Source of the DNA: an uncultured Lachnospiraceae bacterium
Lineage (GTDB): Bacteria; Bacillota; Clostridia; Lachnospirales; Lachnospiraceae
Direction of reading: 5' to 3'
Assembly: GCA_937891165.1 (NCBI GenBank)
Contig: CALAEX010000065.1
Span: 1-15,569, forward strand
Length of the DNA stretch: 15,569 nucleotides
Made by a program: the position numbers and the translations under genes
The notes under the pieces: generated by a model
Databases searched by the model: none
What the model was told of the DNA's origin: nothing
Seen by the model: the letters and a program-made list of their open reading frames with translations, nothing else
Part shown: in pieces, positions 7,697 to 14,563 of the stretch
Numbering within the stretch: position 1 is the first letter of the stretch
Layout: each line of letters opens with the position of its first letter

Positions 7697-8410
7697 TTAC
7701 GAATTCCAATAATGATTCATATTAGAAAATTCTTGATATTTTAACATTTTTGTAGAAAGAGTCATTCCAATTGGTGTTTGCTCATTTACCCAATCTATAA
7801 CTCCCTGAAGTTTTTTTACTTGCTCTGTTTCAATTCTATTAGGTTTAAAATAAGCTACAGTTACATGCGGAGTAAGTGGATAGTTTAAAGAAACAACTTC
7901 TTGTAATATTTCATAATACTCCATTATTCTTTGACAACTTTCCTCATCTGCTGGTTCAAATCCTAACACCATACTTGTATTTACCATATTAAATAATACC
8001 GAAGATTTTAGCCGAATTTCTTCGTTTCTTTCTGCTATCTGCCAAACAAGCTGTTTTGCTCTGTCTTTTATTTCACCCATTCGCCATCTTAAATCTGCAC
8101 ATTCTTCTCCATTTAATAAATCATGTAACGTAATATGAAACGTATCTTCTATCAAAGGCTCTGCCAAAATATCGAAGCATTCTCTATGTAATTGTTCTTG
8201 TATTCCATGAATTTTTCTCTTTATTTCGTCTGGTAAAAGAAAAACAACCGTATTTCCTATAAAAGTTTTCATTCCACCAAAATTATCTACCTTTTTTTCT
8301 AAATTTCTATTTGTATCCATACAATTATTCACTGGTAAACTTGTTCGATTGTAACTTCCAACTCTTGATTGAAATTCATGTAATGTTTCTAATTTTTTAT
8401 CATTCCACAT
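7697..8410 (-). CDS. 2H phosphoesterase, 2'-5' RNA ligase/cyclic phosphodiesterase-like
   Basis: A 237-aa protein with the two HxT/S-type motifs that define the 2H superfamily: HITL at 92-95 and HVTV at 182-185, the latter followed by AYFKP as in LigT-like proteins. Members hydrolyse or ligate 2'-5' bonds or 2',3'-cyclic phosphates in RNA or nucleotides. A poorly conserved N-terminal stretch of about 45 residues precedes the fold, and GGMKTFIGNTVVFLL (45-59) would be its first strand, so a shorter start at Met47 is possible. The upstream ATG has AAGGAGT at a suitable distance and is preferred. The gene follows the ECF sigma factor by 86 bp and may be co-transcribed with it. The cellular substrate is unknown. 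Confidence 0.8.
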   Translation of the reverse strand: MWNDKKLETLHEFQSRVGSYNRTSLPVNNCMDTNRNLEKKVDNFGGMKTFIGNTVVFLLPDEIKRKIHGIQEQLHRECFDILAEPLIEDTFHITLHDLLNGEECADLRWRMGEIKDRAKQLVWQIAERNEEIRLKSSVLFNMVNTSMVLGFEPADEESCQRIMEYYEILQEVVSLNYPLTPHVTVAYFKPNRIETEQVKKLQGVIDWVNEQTPIGMTLSTKMLKYQEFSNMNHYWNS

Positions 8411-8496
8411 AAAAATCTACTCCTTTTCAAAAACGAATATTACATTACTTATTACATTTAAGTCTATCATAATTATCTATTGGTGACAAATATTTT

Positions 8497-10182
8497 TTAA
8501 TCGAATAAAATAAAAATCATCGGACAAGGAACTTGATTCACTCCATTACTATCATCATCATAATTTCCATCGTACAGATTACCTCTTTTCATAGCTTCTC
8601 TAATTGTAGAAAAAACCATGGCATTCATTGCATTTAAATACTGTTTTTGCAAAGGCACACTATCTAAATGTGCAGGAATATGCTGTTTTTTCCCTTTTAA
8701 AAATTTTTTAAGTAAAGGTTTTAACTGTTCCACCATAGATTGTTTTGCTTTTGCACATAAATTCCATAATTGTTCGGATTCTGACCTATGTAGTACAGGA
8801 ATATTCACTACAGGCTTACCTTCTTCCTCCCGAAAAATTTTACATTTGGTAAGCCAAGGAATAGCTTTTAAATATTCTAAATTAAAGTCAATTGTCTCTA
8901 GATTTGTACCTGTATAAACAATATAAATAAGTTTCGCTATTTCTGCATCAATAAAAGTATGCTTTGGAAAACAAGTATAGTTTGCCAAACGAGAATAAGA
9001 ATAACTTGGAAAGCCATCTGCACCATAGGCATGTAATTCGATTTGTTCACTATCTAAAAATTTATCCAATCTTGCCCATCGTTCTCCAGAATAAGAATGT
9101 GCTAATAAATCCATATGTTCGTTTGGTTTAAAATCCTTCACATTCACTTGTCCAAAAGCAATCCATCTGCCACCTTGCGGTCTATCCACAAAATTCTGTT
9201 CTGTTTCAAAAATAGATTGAAATGCAGAATAAATTCCATAATCCAAACAATAAAATGCAACATATAATTCTAACGAATTTTTTGCATCAAAAGAACATCT
9301 TTGATAAAACTCTTTTTCTTTTAAGATTTGAAGAGCATTTTCAATAGCACCCCAAAATAAATCAAAATTTTTATGAATGACTTGTTTTTGCTCTGAAATA
9401 TACTTTTCTTTATCTACTATCGTTGAAATCATAAAATCTGTATAATATTTCGTATTGACCTTTTTCATTAATTCTTCATCTACTAATTTTTGCACTACTG
9501 ACTCAACATAAGCTGTTGGAATTCCAATCGCAAGAGAAATTTCTTCCATTGTAATAGGTTTTGCATAAGCACACCACAAAATATTTTGTGCTATTAAATC
9601 ATCATCTACAAGATTGAAAGGTTCTCCATTCTGTCCTAACCTACCACTACACGAAAGGTCAAGTGTAATCGGAGAATAACTTTGTTTTGAATATTTTTCC
9701 ATATGACCAATTCCTCTCTTTACATGAGCTCTACCAAAATGTAATCTACTTTTTACTGTTCCTTCTGGAATCCCCAATTCAGAAGCAATTTTTTCCACAC
9801 TTTGCCCCTCCATATAATATCGAACAATTACTTCTCGATACGTTTTTACAAGATACGCTATGGCTTTTCGTACTTGTTCTTTTTCATACTCTACTTCTGT
9901 CTCATCAATAAATACAACTTCTTCTATCTTGTTGAGATCTTCTCCAAAATAAACTACTGGTTGATGATATTTTTTTCGAAGCATATCATGAAATTTATGA
10001 TTCATCACGGTCAAAAGCCATGCTTGCATATTTTGGATTACATTTCCTTTCGAACGATATACGATTCCTGCAAGTAATGTTTCTTGTACTAGTTCTTCAG
10101 CATCATACATATTTCCACATTTTTTTAATGCGACTGATAATAAAAACTCCATGTAATTTTCTATATTTTCATTTTGCATCAT
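8497..10182 (-). CDS. ECF-type RNA polymerase sigma factor with large C-terminal extension
   Basis: Residues 10-75 match sigma region 2 (DAEELVQETLLAG, and the WLLTVMNHKFHDMLRKK promoter-melting segment). Residues 105-155 match region 4, with the helix-turn-helix IASELGIPEGTVKSRL (132-147). Ordinary ECF factors end near 180 aa; this one continues to 561. The extension begins with a probable winged helix (about 208-250: MEEISLAIGIPTAYVESVVQKLVDEELM), followed by about 300 residues of unrecognised mixed sequence without membrane segments. In ECF groups with such tails the extension usually controls activity in place of a separate anti-sigma factor; applying that here is an inference. Two adjacent ATG codons could start it; AGAGG precedes both. 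No anti-sigma gene is adjacent. Confidence 0.88.
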   Translation of the reverse strand: MMQNENIENYMEFLLSVALKKCGNMYDAEELVQETLLAGIVYRSKGNVIQNMQAWLLTVMNHKFHDMLRKKYHQPVVYFGEDLNKIEEVVFIDETEVEYEKEQVRKAIAYLVKTYREVIVRYYMEGQSVEKIASELGIPEGTVKSRLHFGRAHVKRGIGHMEKYSKQSYSPITLDLSCSGRLGQNGEPFNLVDDDLIAQNILWCAYAKPITMEEISLAIGIPTAYVESVVQKLVDEELMKKVNTKYYTDFMISTIVDKEKYISEQKQVIHKNFDLFWGAIENALQILKEKEFYQRCSFDAKNSLELYVAFYCLDYGIYSAFQSIFETEQNFVDRPQGGRWIAFGQVNVKDFKPNEHMDLLAHSYSGERWARLDKFLDSEQIELHAYGADGFPSYSYSRLANYTCFPKHTFIDAEIAKLIYIVYTGTNLETIDFNLEYLKAIPWLTKCKIFREEEGKPVVNIPVLHRSESEQLWNLCAKAKQSMVEQLKPLLKKFLKGKKQHIPAHLDSVPLQKQYLNAMNAMVFSTIREAMKRGNLYDGNYDDDSNGVNQVPCPMIFILFD

Positions 10183-10215
10183 AATACCTCTTTTTTGAAA
10201 GCTTTCTCCTATTAT

Positions 10216-10241
10216 GTCGCATAAATCTCTAGTTGGTTTAA
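10216..10241 (-). promoter_or_regulatory. ECF-type promoter, likely autoregulatory
   Basis: On the minus strand TTAAAC (10241-10236), a 16-base spacer and CGAC (10219-10216) closely follow the TGAAAC-N16-CGTA/CGAC pattern of Bacillus sigma-W/sigma-X-like ECF promoters. It lies 33 bases before the sigma factor start, as expected for self-activation. Confidence 0.5.
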
Positions 10242-10347
10242 TGATTTGCTAAAATTCGCTATCTTTTTTCCATAGTTCATACTATAATTAAGATATCCTG
10301 ATTTGCTTATTAAATTTTCACTAACAAAATCCAACCAAATCTTAAAT

Positions 10348-10491
10348 ATTCACTGTTATACAATTGATGAATATGTTGATTATCTAACTATTGACCGATA
10401 TGGAAATCCAAAAAAAGGTGGTTTTGGAACAGGACTTGGTTGGACTTATGCTACTGGCTCAAAGGGAGAAAAAATTCAATTTAAAGGTTAG
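10348..10491 (+). pseudogene. C-terminal remnant of an unknown protein, perhaps an endonuclease
   Basis: About 47 codons of plausible coding sequence (from HCYTIDEYVDYLTIDRYG to GSKGEKIQFKG) end in TAG at 10489-10491. There is no credible start or ribosome site, so it appears to be the tail of a lost gene. It overlaps the methyltransferase remnant tail-to-tail by 11 bp, an arrangement common for restriction and modification pairs. It may therefore be the tail of the cognate restriction enzyme; this is inference from position only. Confidence 0.4.
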
Positions 10492-11092
10492 TTTCTTCTT
10501 CTATTTGATGCAAAGTATGAACCACTTCCTTGCCCAAAGCATAACCAAGCAATGGCGGAATAGCATCTCCAATTTGCTCATATTGGTCTTGCTCTGGGTC
10601 GCTATGAAATTTTACATAAGGTCCTTTAAACTGATACCAATCTGGAAAAGATTGCTTCCTTCTTTTACCAAACGCTCATACGCCTTTTGCATATTTTCAC
10701 CTTGTCGAATCGATTTGATTCGTTCTAGCATCTTTTTGGTATGTCCTGGAACTTTATGATTATATAAGCTATGATAATGATATCCAATATGTTCTGGAAC
10801 AGATGCCATATCTCCATGCATCTGTTCTAGAAACAATTTTCGTTGTTCTTCTTTTACTGATTGTATATCAAATATATACTCATTACTTTGCTCTCCTTTT
10901 TCAATTTGTGGTAAATCTAATAAAGCATCTCCTACTGTAACATAACCATATTTTCCCTCTGGTCCATGTGTTTTTTCAGGATATTGATAAACTGCTTGAT
11001 ATTTTCGATTCACTCCAACAAGGAATAATCGCTCTCTTACTTGTGGAACTCCATATTCCATTGCTTTTAATAATACTCTATTTTTATCTACA
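10481..11092 (-). pseudogene. C5 cytosine-specific DNA methyltransferase, truncated and frameshifted
   Basis: Only the C-terminal part of a Dcm-type enzyme remains. Motif VIII is clear as YGVPQVRERLFLVG near 11016-11057. Motif X appears as IGDAIPPLLGYALGKEV near 10518-10568, but in another frame. The frame breaks at 10645-10650: one T missing from a run (minus strand CTTTTCC) would restore '..NLFPDWYQF..'. The catalytic PC motif and the cofactor-binding N-terminus are absent. The 5' end is cut where the opposite strand begins to read as glycerate kinase (about 11092). The product cannot be active. The reading frame continues across the junction into antisense of glycerate kinase, so the apparent ATG at 11181 is an artefact. 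Confidence 0.85.
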
Positions 11093-11326
11093 GGTGCAGC
11101 AGGTGGTTTAGGTTTTGCTTTCCTTGCGTATACAAATGCAGTATTAGAATCTGGTATTAAGATTATTTTAGAAGAAACCAAATTGGAAGATTATGTAAAA
11201 GATGCGGATATTGTAGTAACAGGCGAAGGCAGATTAGATGGTCAGACCGTATTTGGTAAAGCTCCAATTGGTGTTGCTAAAATTGCAAAGAAATTTGATA
11301 AGAAGGTAATTGCATTTGCAGGGGCA
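11093..11326 (+). pseudogene. Glycerate kinase, internal/C-terminal fragment
   Basis: A 78-codon stretch in one frame reads GAAGGLGFAFLAYTNAVL, then LEDYVKDADIVVTGEGRLDG and QTVFGKAPIGVAKIAKKF. The TGEGRxDxQTxxGKAPxGVA signature is characteristic of type I glycerate kinases (GlxK/GarK family). About the first two thirds and the last part are missing. It is bordered on the left by the methyltransferase remnant and on the right by an insertion-sequence remnant, so both ends are rearrangement joints. Glycerate kinase genes commonly stand beside GntP-family permeases, and such a fragment occurs 170 bp away, so this is the debris of one former glycerate-use locus. Confidence 0.85.
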
Positions 11327-11497
11327 TATTGTTTATACAGGTCATCAATCATAACAAAAATAATTAAAATAAAGTCTTCAAAATTTTCTATTGTAGTGGT
11401 ATTATTAATTTGGAACTTCAACATAATGATGCCTCCTTTCATTTTTGTATCCCTACAAATAAGATAGCACATTTTTGTTGAAGTTTCTTTATTTTAT
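11327..11497 (-). mobile_element. IS982-like insertion sequence remnant (5' end of transposase)
   Basis: From the ATG at 11422-11424, preceded by AAAGGAGG at good spacing, about 33 codons read MLKFQINNTTTIENFEDF.. to ..FVMIDDLYKQYAP. The 'IDDLYxQ' segment resembles the N-terminus of IS982-family transposases, as recalled. The frame then enters antisense glycerate kinase, so about 90% of the transposase is gone. The upstream non-coding end (11425-11497) leads directly into the GntP fragment. Terminal inverted repeats were not identified. The family call is moderate; that this is a start-of-gene fragment wedged between two truncated genes is clear. Confidence 0.5.
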
Positions 11498-11992
11498 CTA
11501 GCACAACGAGTTATTTTAGTAACAGGTAATGCAAAAAATACAATTGCATTTACTGAATTTGGTCTTAGCAAAGTAATTGGTGTATCTGTATTGTTAATCG
11601 GTACTGGTACAATTGCAGGTATTATTAAGGCATCTGCATTACAGTATGATGTAATTACGATTATTGAAGCAATGAATATGCCAGCATTTGTACTTGCACC
11701 ACTTTCTGGTGTTTTAATGGCAGCAGCAACCGCTTCCACAACAGCAGGTACAACCGTTGCATCTCAAACATTTGGAACAATCTTGGTAGAAGCAAATGTA
11801 GCAGCAGTTTCTGCAGGTGCTATGATTCATGCAGGTGCTACCGTACTTGACTCCTTACCACATGGTTCTTTCTTCCATGCAACAGGTGGTTCCGTAAATA
11901 TGAATATCAATGACAGAATGAAACTTATTCCATACGAAGCTTGTATTGGTTTAACAAGTACAATTCTTTCCGTAATTTGGTATTTAATCTAA
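11498..11992 (+). pseudogene. GntP-family gluconate/glycerate permease, C-terminal fragment
   Basis: About 164 codons to the TAA at 11990-11992 read as the last third of a GntP/GntT-type proton symporter. Diagnostic stretches include IGTGTIAGIIKASALQYDV, PAFVLAPLSGVLMAAATAST and AGAMIHAGATVLDSLPHGSF, followed by HATGGSVNMN and a final hydrophobic helix. At least three transmembrane segments remain of about twelve. The N-terminal part is missing and there is no start codon with a ribosome site. It is joined to the insertion-sequence remnant at about 11497. The orientation matches the glycerate kinase fragment, consistent with a former operon. Confidence 0.88.
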
Positions 11993-12525
11993 TCCAGTGT
12001 CCACATCGGATTCGCACCGTCATTTCTCCATGACCGAAATTGCTCTCGGAAGTATCATTATTAAAAGTATATGTCACCGCCTGATATTTCTGAAATATCT
12101 TTTATACTAGATATGATTCGCTCCCTATACTTAGATCATGGCGTATCTGTAATGTGGCTCAATATACTTCACACGTTCTGTATGTGCATCCATATTCACT
12201 TATCAATGTACAAAATTTTGGATAAATCATACTTAAACTTATTTGGAAAAAGCAAATATTCTAAAAGTACTTTCTTTGCTACTTTCCCACCAACACATAA
12301 CACACCAACACTTTCTATAACTACTAAAAAATTATGTGTTTCCTATGTAAGATATCAATCAAACTATCAAACTTCATGTAATTTTTTTGAATAAAACCTT
12401 ACATATATACAATAACACCAAACAGATAAGAAATATCGGTGTCTATTTTAAAATTTTTTAAAAAATTTTAAAAAAATATTGCGAAACAGTATATAAGTTT
12501 ATTCTCTAGCTACGGCTCCGGCGAC
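11993..12525. other. Gene-poor stretch with possible decayed coding traces
   Basis: No intact gene is seen. On the minus strand a 46-codon open stretch ending at 12196 (..ESVGVLCVGGKVAKKVL.. to ..LSKILYIDK) and a second near 12006-12080 (VTYTFNNDTSESNFGHGEMT..) look more protein-like than chance AT-rich DNA. Neither was recognised, and stop codons break the continuity. The plus-strand frame at 12071-12394 has no ribosome site and a composition unlike a protein. The stretch also holds the AT palindrome listed separately. Confidence 0.35.
12446..12473. repeat. 28-bp perfect AT-only palindrome
   Basis: Runs of T4, A4, T6, A6, T4 and A4 form an exact palindrome centred between 12459 and 12460. 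It contains no G or C and lies 53 bp from the terminator of the neighbouring endonuclease gene. It could be a weak terminator, a bent or cruciform-prone site, or chance in very AT-rich DNA. Confidence 0.5.
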
Positions 12526-12589
12526 AAAAAAACAGAGAGGCTGTCCCTGTGCTTCGCTAAAGCTTCGCACTCGGACAATACGCCTCTCT
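12526..12589 (-). terminator. Strong rho-independent terminator of the XRE1/endonuclease operon
   Basis: Read on the minus strand, AGAGAGGC pairs with GCCTCTCT. Inner stems TGTCC/GGACA and GTGC/GCAC give a long composite hairpin, followed by GTTTTTTTG. The endonuclease gene ends 85 bp upstream on the same strand. The hairpin is far richer in GC than the surroundings, so it may be an imported or repeated element. Confidence 0.8.
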
Positions 12590-12673
12590 ACTCTCCCGCC
12601 TTCACCTGTTTGTGGCAGTTTTTTTCTTATTCCATATTATTTTTTTCTTTCTAAATCTATTTAGAACAATTTC

Positions 12674-13480
12674 CTAATTAATCATACTTTTAAAATTCTC
12701 TTTTATATACTCACTTAATCCATTGTCTTTTGCTAATTCTCTTAAATCCACTCGATTAATATTTTGTTTTGTTGGAAATTCAATTACTTTATTATGTATT
12801 TTCCATGTGTATGGAAATAACCTAAGTTCCATTCTTTTTTTTGCCTTATAAATCGTAATTTTTCCATAATTACTATCAATAAAATTATCAACCCATACAT
12901 TATTATTATTACTTTTTTCCAAGTTAACAGATGCTTTTCCCAATTCACTTGGATTTACTCTACAACCACAAATATAAAATGTTGTACCTGCACGTAAAAA
13001 GAAAAAATAATATATTTTAGTAACATTTCTTTCCTTCATTACTCCACATAATTTATCATAAAGTATTTTTTTCCAACCATCTAAAATTTCTTCATATTGT
13101 TTATTTTTAAAAAGGCTATCTAAATTAATACCTGTTCCTTGAAATTTTTGTGCCAAAGAGGTTTCGCCAGATAAACTACCCTGTTTCAAATTATCGTTTG
13201 CATCTATTACACAAGAAAGCATCTTTACATCAGCTCCATATTGATTAGGCATCAATATATCAACTGGATAACTACCTGCACCTACAGATTGAGCATTTAA
13301 TGCTTGAACAAACCATTGTTCGATATGCTCTTTAGGTATTTGAATTGGAAGTACTTCTTGATTTGGTTTTAATTCTGGTTGCAACATTAATGTTTTTTCA
13401 AGAAAATACTGAATTACTTGTCTTGCTGGAACATCAAATATTTTTTCTAATTCTTCTTTATTAAGTGGTTCTAATATCAT
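12674..13480 (-). CDS. Putative type II restriction endonuclease, PD-(D/E)XK-like
   Basis: A 268-aa soluble protein of no family recognised by name. The stretch YPVDILMPNQYGADVKML places D74, D84 and K86 in the spacing of a PD-(D/E)XK nuclease site (D-x9-DxK), and SVGAGSYPVD just before it is typical of the active-site hairpin. The remaining C-terminal half (FFFLRAGTTFYICGCRV..) looks beta-rich. A small XRE regulator lies 100 bp upstream, an arrangement typical of controller-regulated restriction genes, and a second endonuclease module lies further upstream. TGGAG precedes the ATG at a good distance. A strong terminator follows. The endonuclease call rests on motif spacing and context. A different nuclease, such as a defence or toxin nuclease, is possible. 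No matching methyltransferase is present. Confidence 0.6.
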   Translation of the reverse strand: MILEPLNKEELEKIFDVPARQVIQYFLEKTLMLQPELKPNQEVLPIQIPKEHIEQWFVQALNAQSVGAGSYPVDILMPNQYGADVKMLSCVIDANDNLKQGSLSGETSLAQKFQGTGINLDSLFKNKQYEEILDGWKKILYDKLCGVMKERNVTKIYYFFFLRAGTTFYICGCRVNPSELGKASVNLEKSNNNNVWVDNFIDSNYGKITIYKAKKRMELRLFPYTWKIHNKVIEFPTKQNINRVDLRELAKDNGLSEYIKENFKSMIN

Positions 13481-13580
13481 ATATTTACTCCATCAAATTT
13501 ATTTTTTTAAGTTTTTAATTCTACTTCAACTTCTTTCATTTACTTATTTCCAAAATCTGTTTCAAAACAATATTTAATCA

Positions 13581-13823
13581 TCAATCCATTTTAAATAAAA
13601 CATCCACAGAAATCCCTAAAACATTTGCAATATCAAATATAACCTCAAGGGAAACTGGTGTTATCATATTAGGTGCTTCAATATTGCTCATATGAGTTCT
13701 ACTAATATTAACTGCTTCAGCTAATTCAACTTGAGTTATTTTTTTTAATTTTCTTTGTAATGCAATATTTAATCCCATTCGAATATATTTTTCTTTATGT
13801 TTATAATTTGAATCATTTATCAT
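13581..13823 (-). CDS. XRE-family regulator 1, controller-like (80 aa)
   Basis: A single-domain helix-turn-helix protein. The XRE motif spans about residues 17-67, with TQVELAEAVNISRTHMSNIE (30-49) as the DNA-reading part. Size and position directly before an endonuclease gene match controller (C) proteins of type II restriction systems, which delay endonuclease expression and regulate their own promoter. It is 55/80 identical to the regulator at 15136-15378, with the recognition region (SRTHMSNIEAPNM) unchanged, so both probably bind the same DNA site. AAGGAGG precedes the ATG, and a 24-bp box shared with the other regulator lies 45 bases upstream. The 100-bp gap to the endonuclease is longer than in the other module. 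Confidence 0.85.
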   Translation of the reverse strand: MINDSNYKHKEKYIRMGLNIALQRKLKKITQVELAEAVNISRTHMSNIEAPNMITPVSLEVIFDIANVLGISVDVLFKMD

Positions 13824-13868
13824 ACTCTTAACCTCCTTGTTTTATTATAATTTTTAATTCTATTAAAT

Positions 13869-13892
13869 TAAACAAACTGTAAGATTGCATTT
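13869..13892 (-). promoter_or_regulatory. Controller box upstream of XRE regulator 1
   Basis: This 24-bp segment matches the one at 15427-15450 at 20 of 24 positions: plus-strand TAAACAA, one base, CTGTA, three bases, TTGCATTT. On the minus strand a possible -35, TTGTCA, overlaps its end (13897-13892), so the box would sit in the promoter spacer. The DNA around it is otherwise dissimilar between the two promoters, which suggests selection for protein binding. Confidence 0.6.
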
Positions 13893-14049
13893 GACAACAA
13901 TTTAATTGTATAATTAAAGTAATACTTTGCTTATCAAATCAAAAAAGAAGAAATATTTTCCAAACAAAACCAGAATATCTATTAATCATTTTTCTCAAAA
14001 AATATTCTCTCGTTACAACAAACTGAAAATTTTTTCTACCTTTTATACA

Positions 14050-14084
14050 TAAAAAAAGCAGATACATATTGTATCTACTTTTTT
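14050..14084. terminator. Rho-independent terminator after the Bsp6I-like operon
   Basis: On the minus strand a 10-bp stem (AGTAGATACA with TGTATCTGCT, one wobble pair) and a three-base loop are followed by a T-run. It begins 18 bases past the 134-aa gene. A-rich and T-rich flanks on both sides make it usable in both directions. It separates the two controller/endonuclease modules, so each is its own transcription unit. Confidence 0.85.
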
Positions 14085-14102
14085 ACCTTAAATAAATTAT
14101 TT

Positions 14103-14507
14103 TTATATTTTCTCAATTACAATATCTGTTGGAGATGTCCAACTCACTTCTATCTCATCTCCTACTTCTGCTCCTATTTCATAAAACCAATTCCCTAATG
14201 CTTTTAAATCACCATCTACAGAAAATTGTTTGGCATATTTATCTCCAGCTTTCCTACAACCTTGTGCTCTCAAAACTCCTTCAAAAAATCCATCTGCAGA
14301 AGTACAATTAAAAAGATTCTGACCCAATATATCCATATAATCTGTTCCATTATTATTCAATAATCCAAACCTATGTGCATATTTAGATGGAATAGGAATA
14401 TATCCTTCTCCACATATTTGATCACGAGTATCTGTATACCGATGTGTACCCCATCCTAAATGTGATTCTTTCAAAGTAACAGTATATGAATCTCCTATAT
14501 TTGCCAT
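14103..14507 (-). CDS. Small protein, putative stand-alone DNA-binding domain of a restriction module
   Basis: A 134-aa soluble protein, not recognised with certainty. It is predicted to be mostly beta, with GEGYIPIPSKYAHRFGL (about 33-49), NLFNCTSADGFFEGVLRAQG (about 64-83) and a final VGDEIEVSWTSPTDIVIEKI. The layout resembles DNA-binding pseudobarrel domains found as C-terminal parts of some type II enzymes (the B3-like domain of BfiI/NgoFVII relatives). That comparison is from memory and by eye. It is the third gene after a controller and a Bsp6I-like endonuclease (56 bp gap), with GGAGGA before the ATG and a terminator directly after. It may be a specificity or accessory subunit of the endonuclease, or a degenerate or split enzyme domain. 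Confidence 0.55.
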   Translation of the reverse strand: MANIGDSYTVTLKESHLGWGTHRYTDTRDQICGEGYIPIPSKYAHRFGLLNNNGTDYMDILGQNLFNCTSADGFFEGVLRAQGCRKAGDKYAKQFSVDGDLKALGNWFYEIGAEVGDEIEVSWTSPTDIVIEKI

Positions 14508-14563
14508 ATTTACTATTCCTCCACTTTTATATAAATTTTAAATACATAGCAATAATACTTTTT

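Noticed and set aside
7501..7725. Plus-strand open frame of 74 codons in the gap between two minus-strand genes
   Set aside because: Composition is Lys/Asn/Tyr-rich as expected from AT-rich noise, and there is no ribosome site.
10391..10759. Plus-strand open frame of 122 codons
   Set aside because: It mostly runs antisense to the methyltransferase remnant, has no ribosome site, and no protein features were seen.
11242..11472. Minus-strand open frame of 76 codons as a real gene
   Set aside because: It is a chance fusion of the transposase start with antisense glycerate kinase; only 11327-11424 is meaningful.
12071..12394. Plus-strand open frame of 107 codons
   Set aside because: No ribosome site, odd composition and no recognisable motif; it lies in a decayed stretch and is probably chance.
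12534..12589. Repeated short GC-rich motifs considered as a CRISPR or tRNA
   Set aside because: There are no regularly spaced direct repeats and no cloverleaf; the hairpin with a following T-run is a terminator.
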